64,000 nucleotides of DNA. Source: Canna indica (taxonomy: Eukaryota; Streptophyta; Magnoliopsida; Zingiberales; Cannaceae). Numbering within the stretch: the first letter of the stretch is position 1; each line of letters begins with the position of its first letter. The notes beneath the pieces are model-generated. The model searched no databases, had not been told where the DNA came from, and saw only the letters and a list, made by a program, of their open reading frames with translations. The DNA lies in contig CP136890.1 of the NCBI GenBank assembly GCA_034359265.1, positions 27,198,501 through 27,262,500 on the forward strand, read 5' to 3'. A program made the position numbers and the translations under genes. This document shows, piece after piece, positions 1 through 9,479 of this stretch.

Positions 1-394
1 GAAATTTGAAATTTTAATTTTTTTCGTTACAAGGTTCACATCATCAGCAACGGCTTTCCCACGACCGTCCGTGGGAAAGCCGTTGCTAAAAGTTTATCGA
101 AAGCCGTTGCTGATGACCTACAGCAACGGCTTAGCAACGGGCTTTTACTAACGGCGTTGCTACGGGCTCACCAACCGTTGCTATTAATGTTATCAGCAAC
201 GGCTCCGCGTCCGTGGCAAAACCGTTGCTGATAATATTTTTAGCAACGGCCCGAGCGGCCGTTGCTGATCCGTTGCTAAGTTATCAGCAATGCGATTTTC
301 TGCCACGGCTCCATTGCAACGGCGCCAGTCGTTGCACGCCGTTGCTGATGATTTTCAGCAACGGCCATTGCTGATGCCCATTTTTCTAGTAGTG
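1..394 (-). mobile_element. Terminal end of a CACTA (En/Spm) transposon, cut by the window edge
   Basis: Read on the minus strand the segment begins at 394 with CACTACTAGAAAAA, the classic CACTA terminal inverted repeat. It is followed by many direct and inverted copies of a subterminal motif, AGCAACGGC or GCCGTTGCT, such as the hairpin around 50-95. Such subterminal arrays are known transposase-binding sites in CACTA elements. The body of the element lies left of the window. It has landed inside a hAT transposase gene, which resumes at 395. The 3-bp target duplication cannot be checked because the other end is missing. Confidence 0.8.
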
Positions 395-704
395 AACATA
401 TTTAAACCATCAATTTTCATTCTAGGGTCGAAACATATTGCTAAACAAAATAAACTAGGTATATCTGACCAATACTTTTTAAATTTAGATTTCATTAAAG
501 AAATAATTTGTGCAAATGAAGAATGATGTTTATATGAAGAAAATATTTCATTAATATGAACTATATGTGAAAGAGTTAAATTACATATATGATATTAAAT
601 ACCAAAAAATCATTCGGTAGCTTTATTAAAAAGTTCTAAAATTTGAGTAATATGTCTAGCAACTAACCAATCATTATCATTAATTGGTCACCAGACATAT
701 TTTC
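395..704 (-). pseudogene. hAT transposase remnant, C-terminal half (part 2)
   Basis: Minus-strand translation gives a stretch with residues like NDNDWLVARHITQILELF followed by FKKYWSDIPSLFCLAICFDPRMK. This pattern is typical of the middle-to-C-terminal region (DUF4413-like) of plant hAT (Ac/RICESLEEPER-type) transposases. At least one in-frame stop is present. It is the continuation of 3433-4567, separated from it by the solo LTR at 705-3432. The dimerisation domain that should follow is beyond the CACTA element, outside the window. Broken and not expected to be expressed as protein. Confidence 0.7.
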
Positions 705-1295
705 TGTCACGCCCCAATTCAGGGTCACGTGACCGGCCAGGGTATACGTGCCTATACCCCGAAGCCTAACCATGCACATGCCAAATCAAATAGTGTAGCA
801 GAAAGAAAACAACAAGTTTTATTTGAAAAAAAAAGCAAACCAACACCAAGTTTAGTCAAATAGCTCAGAAATGAAAAGTGCGGAAATACGATAAAGTCCA
901 ACAGTTCAAAAGTTCAATCAAATAAAACCTGAAATAAATGACATAAATGCTCTCAGGGCTACAACTCCAAATCAAGCTAATACAAGTGCATGACAACTAC
1001 AAAAAGACTCAACTACGTACGACCCTAACTAGGACTGCTATGAGATTCAGCGGCTCCTCTACCCCCCAGTTGCGCCAAGTGCTCTAGCCTACCTTACCGG
1101 TCAGGCTCTTCAAAACAAAATAAAACAACGACAATGGGTGAGTTCAAAGAACTCAGTGAACAGTTTTACCAACCCCCATAAATCAACACCATAGAGATAA
1201 CAAGAATATATCTATTTCTACGGAGGCAATGTCACAAAGGTGTGACTAGCTACCAGGCCCATAGGCTACCCATGCCCACAACATCTAACTCTCAA

Positions 1296-1790
1296 AGAGG
1301 TGCATCAGGTCGAAGCCCTACCCATTGCCTTACCATGCTCGAAGGCAACATCACCCACAAAATGTGCATCAGGTCGAAGCCCTACCATGCCTAGAGGCAA
1401 CATCATCATCAAAGAGGTGCATCGGGTCGAAACCCTATCATGCCAAAGGCAACAACACATACTAGGGAAGTGTATCAGGCCGAAGCCCACCATGCCGAAG
1501 GCAATAGCACATACTAGGAAAGTGCATCGGGCCAAAGCCCGCCATGCCGAAGGCAACAACACATACTAGGGAAGTGCATCGGGCTGAAGCCCACCATGCT
1601 AAAGGCAACAACACATACTAGAAAAGTGCATCGAGCCAAAGCCCCCCATGCCGAAGCAACAACACATACTAGGGAAGTGCATCGGGCCGAAGCCCACCAT
1701 GCCGAAGGCAACAACACAAACTAGGAAAGTGCATCGGGCCAAAGCCCACCATGTCGAAGGCAACATCACCTGGCCAAAGCCCTCCGAACT
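1296..1790 (-). repeat. Minisatellite inside solo LTR copy 1
   Basis: About nine imperfect units of roughly 50-60 bp, each containing variants of GTGCATCGGGCCGAAGCCC and CATGCCGAAGGCAACA. The related array in solo LTR copy 2 (33766-33985) has about four units, so the array has expanded or contracted between copies. Open frames across this block are a by-product of the repeat. Confidence 0.75.
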
Positions 1791-2044
1791 TATCCTGTAG
1801 GTTGGAAATTTTGGCGTCCAACCACCTGGGCATAGCCCGAACCCCGGCTCCTAATCGAGCCGCTCCGTAATTCCCAAGGATATGGCGCATCAAGACCTAA
1901 GTCAATAGTCTCCTACAGTGCCCTAGGGGTGTCCTCATTACAAAGCGTCTCAACACTCCAAACCCGACCCCTATCCCTTAGACCCGTAATGTCATGAACT
2001 CGTGTGATTTTATTTCATGAATACCTTATAAGTTGGTTCATAAC

Positions 2045-2482
2045 TAGGGGTGTCCAGTGTTCGATTCAAACTGAACCAAACCGAAAAATTGAACTGAATT
2101 TTTTAGTTCGGTTCGGTTTCAGCAGTTGCAGGTTTGGTTCTTGACCCGAATCGAACCGAATTTTGGATTTCGATTCGGATTCGGTTCCCGAAATTCGAGA
2201 ACCGACCCGAACCGAAAACCGAATTAATTAAAAAATAATATATTTTTTAAAATTTTTAATCTAGGTAAGTAAATGGGTATTAGGAAATAATTTTTAATCA
2301 AATTAATTAAAATTTTGATTTTCGGGTTGGAAACTGAACCGAACCGAATAATTTTGGTTCGGGTTAGATCGGTTTAGGCACAATTCGGTTCGGGTTCGGG
2401 TTGGAATTTGGGTATGAAATTTTTTTCGATTTGATTAATTTTGGTTCGGTTCAATTCGGGTTGAACCGAATGGACAGCCCTA
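2045..2482. mobile_element. hAT-type MITE nested in solo LTR copy 1
   Basis: Terminal inverted repeats TAGGGGTGTCCA and TGGACAGCCCTA (one mismatch) bound a 438-bp element. It is flanked by a perfect 8-bp duplication TTCATAAC (2037-2044 and 2483-2490), the duplication size of hAT elements. The interior is rich in CGGTTCGGTT-type short repeats in both orientations and has no coding capacity. Solo LTR copy 2 lacks it, so it inserted after the LTR copies diverged. Confidence 0.85.
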
Positions 2483-3028
2483 TTCATAACAGATTATGCT
2501 CACCCTTAACCCAATTTTAATTATATAATTAAAATTTAGATAATCTCAATTATGGTTTTATTTTAGGTTACTGTTCTGCCCAGAACTGCTGTGTCTCACC
2601 CGAATTTAGTCTCCAAGAAAATAGGGCAAGAACTCAAAGAAAATCCAAGAACAATGCATAAATATCGAGCCATCAAGAATGACTTCAAAAATCTGATTAA
2701 AATCGAAGAGAGAGAGTAAATCACTCACCTTAATTTAGAAAAATATTAGGAAAGAAATCCCGAACGACGGCCCTCGAATCCGGCTTCAAAAGGCCGACGG
2801 CTCAACCCAAAAAAATGGCTCCAAGGGGAAAGAAGAGAGGGAGAGGAAGCGGGCGGCTCGGCTCGGCTCCTCTCGGCTCGTCTCCAAAGAGAATGAAGGA
2901 ACAGAGGAAGAGGAAGAGGAATGTGGCGGCTCGGCTCAGCTCTGCATGGGTGGCTGCGGCTCCAAGGAGAAAAGAGAAAGGGGTTGGCGACTTGGCTTGG
3001 CGGCTAGCTCCCTTTCTCAACTTTTTAG

Positions 3029-3073
3029 GTGGCTCCAAAATAGGAGCCACAAGCCATGAGGGGAGTTTTTATA
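3029..3073 (-). promoter_or_regulatory. LTR core promoter with conserved palindrome, copy 1
   Basis: On the minus strand TATAAAAA (3073-3066) is followed, starting 23 nt after the first T of the TATA box, by the perfect 8-bp stem GTGGCTCC / GGAGCCAC with a 6-nt loop (3050-3029). The same arrangement and spacing occur in solo LTR copy 2 at 32811-32855. The expected transcription start falls within the palindrome. The role is inferred. Confidence 0.6.
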
Positions 3074-3432
3074 CACCCTCATCAACCCTAACCCCTTAAA
3101 CCCTTAATTCACAACTCACATCCACCTTAAGCCAAAACCAAAATCCGCTAACCCGATAGACTTAAATAATTTAATTAATCTCATTCTAATAAATCACAAA
3201 TAATTAATTAAATACACATATGAACATAATTAGATATTGTGCACACACAACACCAAATTAAATACTCTCAACTACCCAAGCCTAAAAATTCATAAATTTA
3301 TATTCTACTTATCCGAGCTCGCAAGCTCGTTCCGGACCATGAGTTGACTCGGCTCGACCACGAACTAGTCCACTAGGCTGGCAAATACACATAAAAGGAA
3401 AATTAATAAATTTAAATATATGGGATATTACA

Positions 3433-4567
3433 TTTTCATTGTAAAAAATTGTAAGGATCTCTTGGTATTTTGTAGTAGACCTAAGCATATGATATGTTGA
3501 TTTCCATATAGTAATAACATCATCATTAAATTTTTTAAATGGTTTATTAAAAGATTGACATAATTTTTTAAATTTTTGTGCTCTTGCTTTTAAAGAACGC
3601 ATATATCAAATAACATCTCTTATTTTTTTCTACATGTATATTTACTAGTTTTAAACCATCTTATACACATAAATTAAGAACATGACAAACACAACAAACA
3701 TGAAATAATTCATCTTCTAATATTGGCTTAAATAATTGTATAAGGGGAGGAATAACAACATCATTATTACTAGCATTATCAAAACTAATCGAATTTTTTT
3801 TGTCATTTATATTATAAAAAGATGTTACTAATCTAATAACAAAAAAAATGACAAAAGAAGTGTGTGGATATTCAAAAACCTTAAAACTAATTATTCCTTT
3901 TTACAAAATAAAATTTTCATCAATCCAATGTGCAATAACACAAATGTAAGAATTAGTAGTACGTTGACTAGACCAAACTTTAGATGTTAAAGAATTTTTT
4001 TTATTTTGAAAATTATTTATTATATTTTCTCTATATATAAAAAATAATTTTAAAGCATCACTTTTCATTGTATTTCGAGTAATTTTTTTTATATTTTGGT
4101 TGTAAAGTATTTTGAATTCAAGTAGAAAATCTTGGTTGATCAACAAAATTAAAATGATATTCACTTTGAACAATTAATTTTACAAGTTCTCGACGTTGAA
4201 AATCATGATCATACGAAAAAGTTGTTAAACCAGAAGAAGATAAATTAAGAATTTGTTGAGCTTGTGTAACCTTAGTGTCATGACCCTTTGCATGACGTAA
4301 AAGATGACCAGTTCCTCCTGTTGTTGAAGCCGAAAGAATTTTTTGACATTTTTTCCATCGGGCTTTTGTTATGGTGTCATCAGCTTCAATAATTTTCTCC
4401 AAATATTCTCATACCGTACTTCTTTTTCTACCTGATGGACATAAATTAATAGATAGACTTATCTCTATGTCTTAATTTTGTTGAGTGGTAGGAGTACTAG
4501 GAGACATTTCTCCTAATATATTTGATCCAGCTTACGGAGAATAACCTGAAAAATCTCTCTCTGCCAT
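3433..4567 (-). pseudogene. hAT transposase remnant, N-terminal half with BED-type zinc finger (part 1)
   Basis: The likely start codon is at 4567. Residues around 4380-4270 read KKCQKILSASTTGGTGHLLR, the typical second half of a plant hAT BED zinc finger, followed by QRRELVKLIVQSEYHFNFVD, a conserved block just after it. The first zinc-binding Cys appears to be Trp. There are several in-frame stops and frameshifts between 4567 and 3433. The reading continues across the solo LTR at 395-704. The family transposes DNA by a DDE mechanism; this copy is dead. Confidence 0.75.
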
Positions 4568-5076
4568 TAGTAAAAAGTAAATTAAAAAGGTATAAATATT
4601 ATACTAATCAATGATACAAATTTAAGAGATTAAAAAAAATTGACAGCAATCTTGAATCCTTAATGAACTTTAAAAGTTGTTGAGAATGATTATAAATGAA
4701 CTTAGATTGTTGAGAGTTGAGACTTGGGAGAAAGAGTTTAGAGATGAGAATGATGATAGAAAAAATGAAGAAGATGATAGGATATTTATAGGAGATTTTA
4801 AATAATAAGATATATATTTTTAAAATTAATCAGGTCTGGCCCGGGCTAGACCTAGTCTAGCTCAGACCGGACCCAAGGCGGCGCTCGGTCTGACGTGCGT
4901 CAGACCTGGCTTTGACCGGGCCAGCACAGCACGCGTGTCGTGCTCGGGCTAGCACGGTGTGCGTGCCATGCCTAGCACGGCACACGTGCCCAGGGAGTGA
5001 GCCCAACTCGCCCCCTGGGCACATACGGGTCGGGCCCGTGCCGCCCATGGGCGGGCCTGGCCCATTACCACCTCTA
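4568..5076 (-). mobile_element. 5' non-coding end of the hAT element
   Basis: Upstream of the hAT transposase start the sequence is AT-rich, then becomes very GC-rich with repeated CACGGCACACGTGCC and GGGCCCGTGCC-type motifs. It ends at 5076 with a minus-strand TAGAGGTGGTAATGGGCC, resembling the TIR (YAGAGGTGGCAA) of plant hAT elements. The other terminus is outside the window or lost, so no target duplication could be checked. Confidence 0.55.
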
Positions 5077-5821
5077 CTAAAAATTGGCCCAAACACGAAA
5101 GAATTGGTCCATCAGCATGTTGAGGAAGCTATTCACTACAAATGAGAGGAAATTTTTTTTCAACTCCTACTTCTAGAAATCATTCCCTCGATAAGTGGGA
5201 TGATAGTTACAAAATAGTTTATGATATTGTGTTGGGCCTTGTTTATTGTATTAGGCAATATATTAAAATGGTGGTGCAACTCAAGATATTGATCCTTCCG
5301 TAGTGGTGTCTATAGTATCTGCACTAGTTATTGGGGCTATTGTTCTTGGAGTTAGTAGTCTAGAAAGGATAATTTCAGCCTTCAGATTAAAGGAAGCCTT
5401 GGATGTTCTTCAGTTTATACGAAGTACAAGATCAAGTTCAAATGGCATCTCCCGGTCTATTGGCATGATGAAACTGGATCATTTGCATTGAGGCTTATGT
5501 GCATTGGTTTCGACTTCTGGTTGGTAATTACAAGATTGTTACTACTAACTATGTATGCACACCTAGGATGGACTATATATGGATTGGGCTAGCGAGGTAT
5601 GCGGTCGCGAGTTGGGGCCGTGGGAGGGCCCGAGAGTTAAGGGTGCTCATATGCGCACCCGAGGTCATTAACAAGGTACTCCAACCACCCGAGGATATGT
5701 GTAAGTGCTTGTGTATAATTTCAACATGACGATTGTTTGGTGGCAAGGTCTTTGGGTCGGTGTGGTTGGGCATTTTGGGGCCAAAGTAAAAGCCGTGTTG
5801 TTAGAGACTTTTCGATGTGCC
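5077..5821. other. Unassigned sequence
   Basis: Short open frames occur (for example 5303-5491 on +), but none shows a recognisable domain, splice signals or similarity to neighbours. Low-copy remnant or decayed transposon sequence. Confidence 0.4.
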
Positions 5822-6511
5822 CGAGCAACGATGAATCATGACAGAATGTTCCCTACATGTTTGTAAATATATTTTTGTGTCCATGTAATTTTGGCTTTTA
5901 TTGTAGTTCGTACGTGTAAAATCCTTTGTGCGATCCCCGAGGGCCCACGGTGCGATTTGGATACATTTTGAGGTCATTCGACGCTTGGTGCGTGCGTTAT
6001 GGCTAAGCGAAGCAATTTTTCTGCATTCATCATGACCGTGGCCATGGAAAATCACCATCTCGCATGACCACGATTTTGTCATGCTCCTCGTACTTTTGGG
6101 AACCTTGGGGGTGGCAGTTGGAGGTTAGGGGTCTCATGTATAATGTAGGAGAGCATTGGCAAACAAAGCGGTTGCCTTGGGCGGAGATGATCGAGTGGCC
6201 CATATGGGCATGCGACATGTCGATCTTCGCCCAAGACAATTGCGGAGCTCGTCCTACACCCGATTTTATATTTTCTTGCGTCCATAATCCTATAATATTG
6301 TTTTACTTTATGCCTTCAATATCATTCGGCAAACATGGTCTTTTGGGGGCGTGAATATGAAGCGCGAGGTTGGCACATGGACCAACGCATGCCCGCGATG
6401 TTAAGTCGAGTAGCCCAATTCGAGATGGATTCGATATGATAGGCTTATCCCTTGCACGGGATGCAAGGGTGCCGTATAAATTCTTTCGCACAAAATAATT
6501 GGCCCGTGATA
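5822..6511 (+). repeat. LTR-like repeat, diverged third copy of the 40971-48236 family
   Basis: Shares a long series of blocks with 40971-45703 and 47438-48236: CGAGCAACRAYGAATCATG, TTTGTAAATAT, a Cys-codon-like CTCGTRCTCTTGGGAACC, GCCCATATGGGCRTGYGAC, CCTACACCYG, ATGGTCTTTTGG and CTTATCCCTTGCACGGG, ending at GTGATA. It is the most diverged of the three copies and stands alone, so it is probably an old solo LTR or truncated element. No target duplication was found. Confidence 0.65.
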
Positions 6512-6884
6512 GTGTGGTGTGTACCCTTGAGTGCACCCGAGTCGTTGATGGGAGGCCACACCCACCTGAGTTAGATGGTGGTGAGTAGATTGTACCTTTT
6601 ATCTGTTGAGATTGTGCATGTCAGGCCAATGTGTTTAGATTGTACCGTAACCATGGATGAAGAGTGGATAGAGAGGATGTCCAAGGGATTTAGAAATGGA
6701 ACTGTGGTGCCAAGTGTGGCAGAGGTTTGGCGTCGCGCAATGTGTGTAACTTATGCTCGTTCGAGTTCAGCGATATTGTGAACCTATATATAGCTTATCC
6801 CAAAATTCGAGAATGAATTTTCTTTAAGGGGGGAACATTATAATACCCGTGCTAAATTAGTTAGTTTATTTGACTTCTGTGGGA
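6512..6884 (+). other. Probable gypsy element tail with polypurine tract
   Basis: Around 6795-6845 the frame reads IPKFENEFSLRGE over an AAGGGGGGAA purine run (6826-6835), followed by TATAATACCCG. This is the usual arrangement at the end of plant gypsy pol genes, where the polypurine tract precedes the 3' LTR. The LTR is cut short at about 6884 by the LINE fragment. 6512-6790 shows no recognisable domain. Confidence 0.4.
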
Positions 6885-7540
6885 GGTCGGGTTGCGCGTT
6901 GGAGCAGGCTGAGTGAATTGCCAGAGGGTGCGACTTGGACTTGGTGGCATGATAAAACTGACCTTATTAGCTCAAAATTCACTTATAATTTCATTTCTTG
7001 ATTAAATAATATCAAACATTGTAATCTACCTAAGTGGGCTCTAATTTGGAAATCAGAAGTTGCCCCGCGGATTAAAACTTTCATGTGGAAATTATTTCAT
7101 AAAAAACTGAGGTAGCCATCCGGTTTGGTATGATTAGTTCTTACTGCTGTGTCCTGTGTGGCTGCCATCCGAAAAGTATTCAACATACATTCTTGGATTA
7201 TGAGGTAGCCAGGACCCTCTGGAAACTAATGGAATCTAAATTTGTGAGTATTAAAAAGCTAGCATAAGATATTGGTATGAATAATGTGACCACTCAGCTT
7301 ACATCAGGTAATATTTCTAGAACCCTGGTAGTACTTTGTTTTGATACCTTTTATTTTATTTGGCTTGTTAGAAATAAAGTAGTTTTTGAGCAAGTAAGAC
7401 CATCGGTTTATATGATATTTGCTAATATTTTAGCATTAACTACAAATACTACGACTAGTCCTTTTTTTGAGGGAAATTCTTTGTTAAATAAATCTGGATA
7501 TAAATGGTCTTCTCCAAAAGGTGAGATATTTAAATAGAAT
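6885..7540 (+). pseudogene. LINE remnant, part 1 (zf-RVT region and linker)
   Basis: The plus-strand frame near 7035-7100 reads WALIWKSEVAPRIKTFMWKL, the hallmark of the zinc-binding (zf-RVT) region after the reverse transcriptase of plant L1-type LINEs. It is followed by FYFIWLVRNKVVFEQVRPS, the tryptophan-rich linker before the RNase H domain. Stops and frameshifts are present. The copia element at 7541-21082 interrupts it, and the RNase H part resumes at 21088. Removing the copia element and one copy of AGAAT restores a frame of the type GEIFK-stop-NIDTS, as expected for the start of the RNase H domain. Confidence 0.75.
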
Positions 7541-8412
7541 TATTGAAATGCACCTATTTAAAGTTTATTTTTATTCATTTTTGAGTAACTTATTTATTCA
7601 ATTATTGATGTAATTTAAGAGAATTAAAAGGTGCAATAGATAGTCTAATATGAGAGGTTTAATGAAAAAAAAAATAGTTCAAGTAGGAATTATATAATCA
7701 AGTTTTATATGCCCAAGAAGGGGTATATGAAGAGGTGCATTCATGTTGTTTGTGAAAACTAGGCTTTAGTCCCACACGGGAAAATATGCTAATTTTATAT
7801 TAGTCTATAAGCATTAGAGTGTATGCTTACTTACTTGTGTGGACAAAGTGAAAGGTCAAGAGATGACATTAGTGCGGTGCACCGCACAGCGCGCGGGTGC
7901 GGGCGCGATCGAATTGCAAAGTCGCATTGGCATTTTTAGGCGCACTTTGCACTTTGCACTTTGCACTTTGCACTTTGCACTTTGTACCGTCGCTAGGAGC
8001 CTCACCCGAGCCGCGAGCCAACCTTTTTGTAGGGTCTGACCTTGATTCGAATTCGAACATAGTGACTGTTGGAATTCAACAGTTACATGAATTAGAGCAC
8101 TTAATATTTGATTAATTGGTGAGTTAATTTCGAGATATTTTGCTCATTAAACAAATTGACAGTTGCTAATTCTTGATAATGAGCATCAATTTCGAAATTA
8201 ACTATGGATTAATCAATATAAATCAACCTCGAAATTTACATAATCTATCTGAAAATTTCTCTCATTCTCATCATTTTCTCTATTTGTTGCAACCTTTCAA
8301 GAGTGCTTGATCAATCCTGGAGGTGTATTGCTACGGGGCAATAGAGACCTTAAGGACAGGGATCACCCGTCAACCTCTTGATCTTCTCCGATTCCACTTA
8401 CAATATCCAACA
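7541..8412 (+). repeat. 5' LTR of the outer copia element (872 bp)
   Basis: Matches the 3' LTR along its length apart from the ycf2 insertion there and a short GCACTTT array here. A TATAAAT box lies at 8217-8223 (20887-20893 in the 3' LTR), which would start transcription near 8250. It ends with AATATCCAACA. Confidence 0.9.
7942..7983 (+). repeat. GCACTTT tandem array, six copies, in the 5' LTR
   Basis: Six uninterrupted 7-bp units. The equivalent place in the 3' LTR (near 20672-20685) has under two units and lacks about 60 bp of GC-rich sequence that follows here, so the two LTRs of one element differ by expansion and deletion as well as point changes. Confidence 0.9.
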
Positions 8413-8430
8413 ATCTTAAGGTCTCTATTG
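8339..8430 (+). other. LTR/primer-site inverted repeat replacing a tRNA primer-binding site
   Basis: CAATAGAGACCTTAAG in the LTR (8339-8354) is perfectly complementary over 16 bases to CTTAAGGTCTCTATTG at 8415-8430, two bases after the LTR end. That is exactly where copia elements normally carry TGGTATCAGAGC, the complement of initiator-Met tRNA. No TGG-starting primer site is visible. The 3' LTR keeps the upstream arm with one mismatch. Either the element primes from its own RNA or the site was replaced by a fold-back accident. Confidence 0.7.
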
Positions 8431-8432
8431 AG

Positions 8433-9479
8433 ATGGATTCGGAGTTGTTCAAGATCATGAACCAGGATTTTGTCAAGCTCGATCGATTTGACGGCAACAA
8501 CTTTAGTCGCTGACAAGACAAGATGAAGTTCCTTCTGACGGTGCTCAAGATCGCATACGTCCTAGACCCGAACCTTCAACCTATTCCTGAAGATCCAAAG
8601 CCAATTGAAGGCCAAGATCCAGATCAAGCGACGATCAACTCTCTGAATGAGCAGAGAAAGAAGAGGACCGACGATGAGGAGCTTGCGCGCGGACACATCC
8701 TCAACGCTCTCTCGGATCGGCTGTACGACCTCTACACCAATGTTCGATTACCAAGAGAGCTATGGGAAGCCCTGGAGTTTAAATACAAAGCCGAGGAGGA
8801 AGGTACAAATAAGTATCTTATTTCAAAATATCTTGACTTTAAAATGGTTGACAATAAACCTATTCTTGAGCAAGTGCATGAGCTCCAGGTTATTGTCAAC
8901 AAACTAAGGGTCCTAAAGATCTTCTTGCTTGAAACCTTCCAAGTTGGAGCTATAATTGCTAAACTACCTCCAACTTGGAAGGATTATGCTAAGAGATTGA
9001 TGCATAAAAATGAGGACTTCTCCTTGAAACAAATTTAAAAGCATCTACGTATCGAGGAAGAGGCCCGAAAACGCGATGCTAAGAACTTGAACCAAGGACA
9101 GTCGAGCGTCAACTGTGTGGAGGCCAAGAAAAAAGGACCAGGACAGTTCAAGAAGAAAAATGTACAGTTCAAGAAACCCGGACAGAAACCAAAACCCGAT
9201 CCTAACAAAAGAAAAGGCAAATGTCACGTTTGTGGATAAACATGACATTACGCCAGAGAATGTCAACATCGTAAGAGTGGATCTGGATCTGCTAACATGG
9301 TTGAGGAGAACCTTGTAGCAATGGTTTTAGATCTTACTCTTGATGTAGCCATGATCTCTGAAATAAATATGGCTAGTGAGCCATCTGGATGGTGGTTGGA
9401 TTCCGGAGCCACCATTCACATTTGTAACAACCGAGAACTGTTCAAAACTTTTACTGAAGTTGTTGGACAGGAAGAATAA
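8433..9479 (+). pseudogene. copia gag and protease region
   Basis: Frame starts at ATG 8433 (MDSELFKIM...). The N-terminal motif KLDRFDGNNFSR is followed by TGA where Trp is expected, then a long open gag segment 8523-9038 (UBN2-type capsid domain). A CCHC zinc knuckle lies near 9218-9262, with the Cys and His positions kept but two stops between them. The aspartic protease motif WWLDSGATIHI follows near 9391-9423. The open frame ends with TAA at 9477-9479. Gag packages the element RNA; protease would cut the polyprotein. This copy cannot make either protein whole. Confidence 0.85.

Larger units (their letters stand above)
705..3432 (-). mobile_element. Solo LTR, copy 1 (about 2.3 kb plus a nested MITE)
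   Basis: On the minus strand this runs from TGTAATATCC to GGGGCGTGACA, so it has TG...CA ends. It is flanked by a perfect 5-bp target duplication TTTTC (700-704 and 3433-3437). A second copy in the opposite orientation is at 32449-34520. No primer-binding site, polypurine tract or pol gene lies between its ends, so it is a solo LTR left by LTR-LTR recombination. It holds a TATA box and palindrome (3029-3073), a minisatellite (1296-1790) and a hAT-type MITE (2045-2482). The superfamily (gypsy or copia) cannot be told from an LTR alone. Confidence 0.75.

Noticed and set aside
1300..1893. Overlapping open frames on both strands
   Set aside because: They arise from the minisatellite periodicity and have repeat-derived sequence only.
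5303..5729. Two consecutive open frames as a small gene
   Set aside because: No start context, splice signals or recognisable domain; length is within chance expectation.
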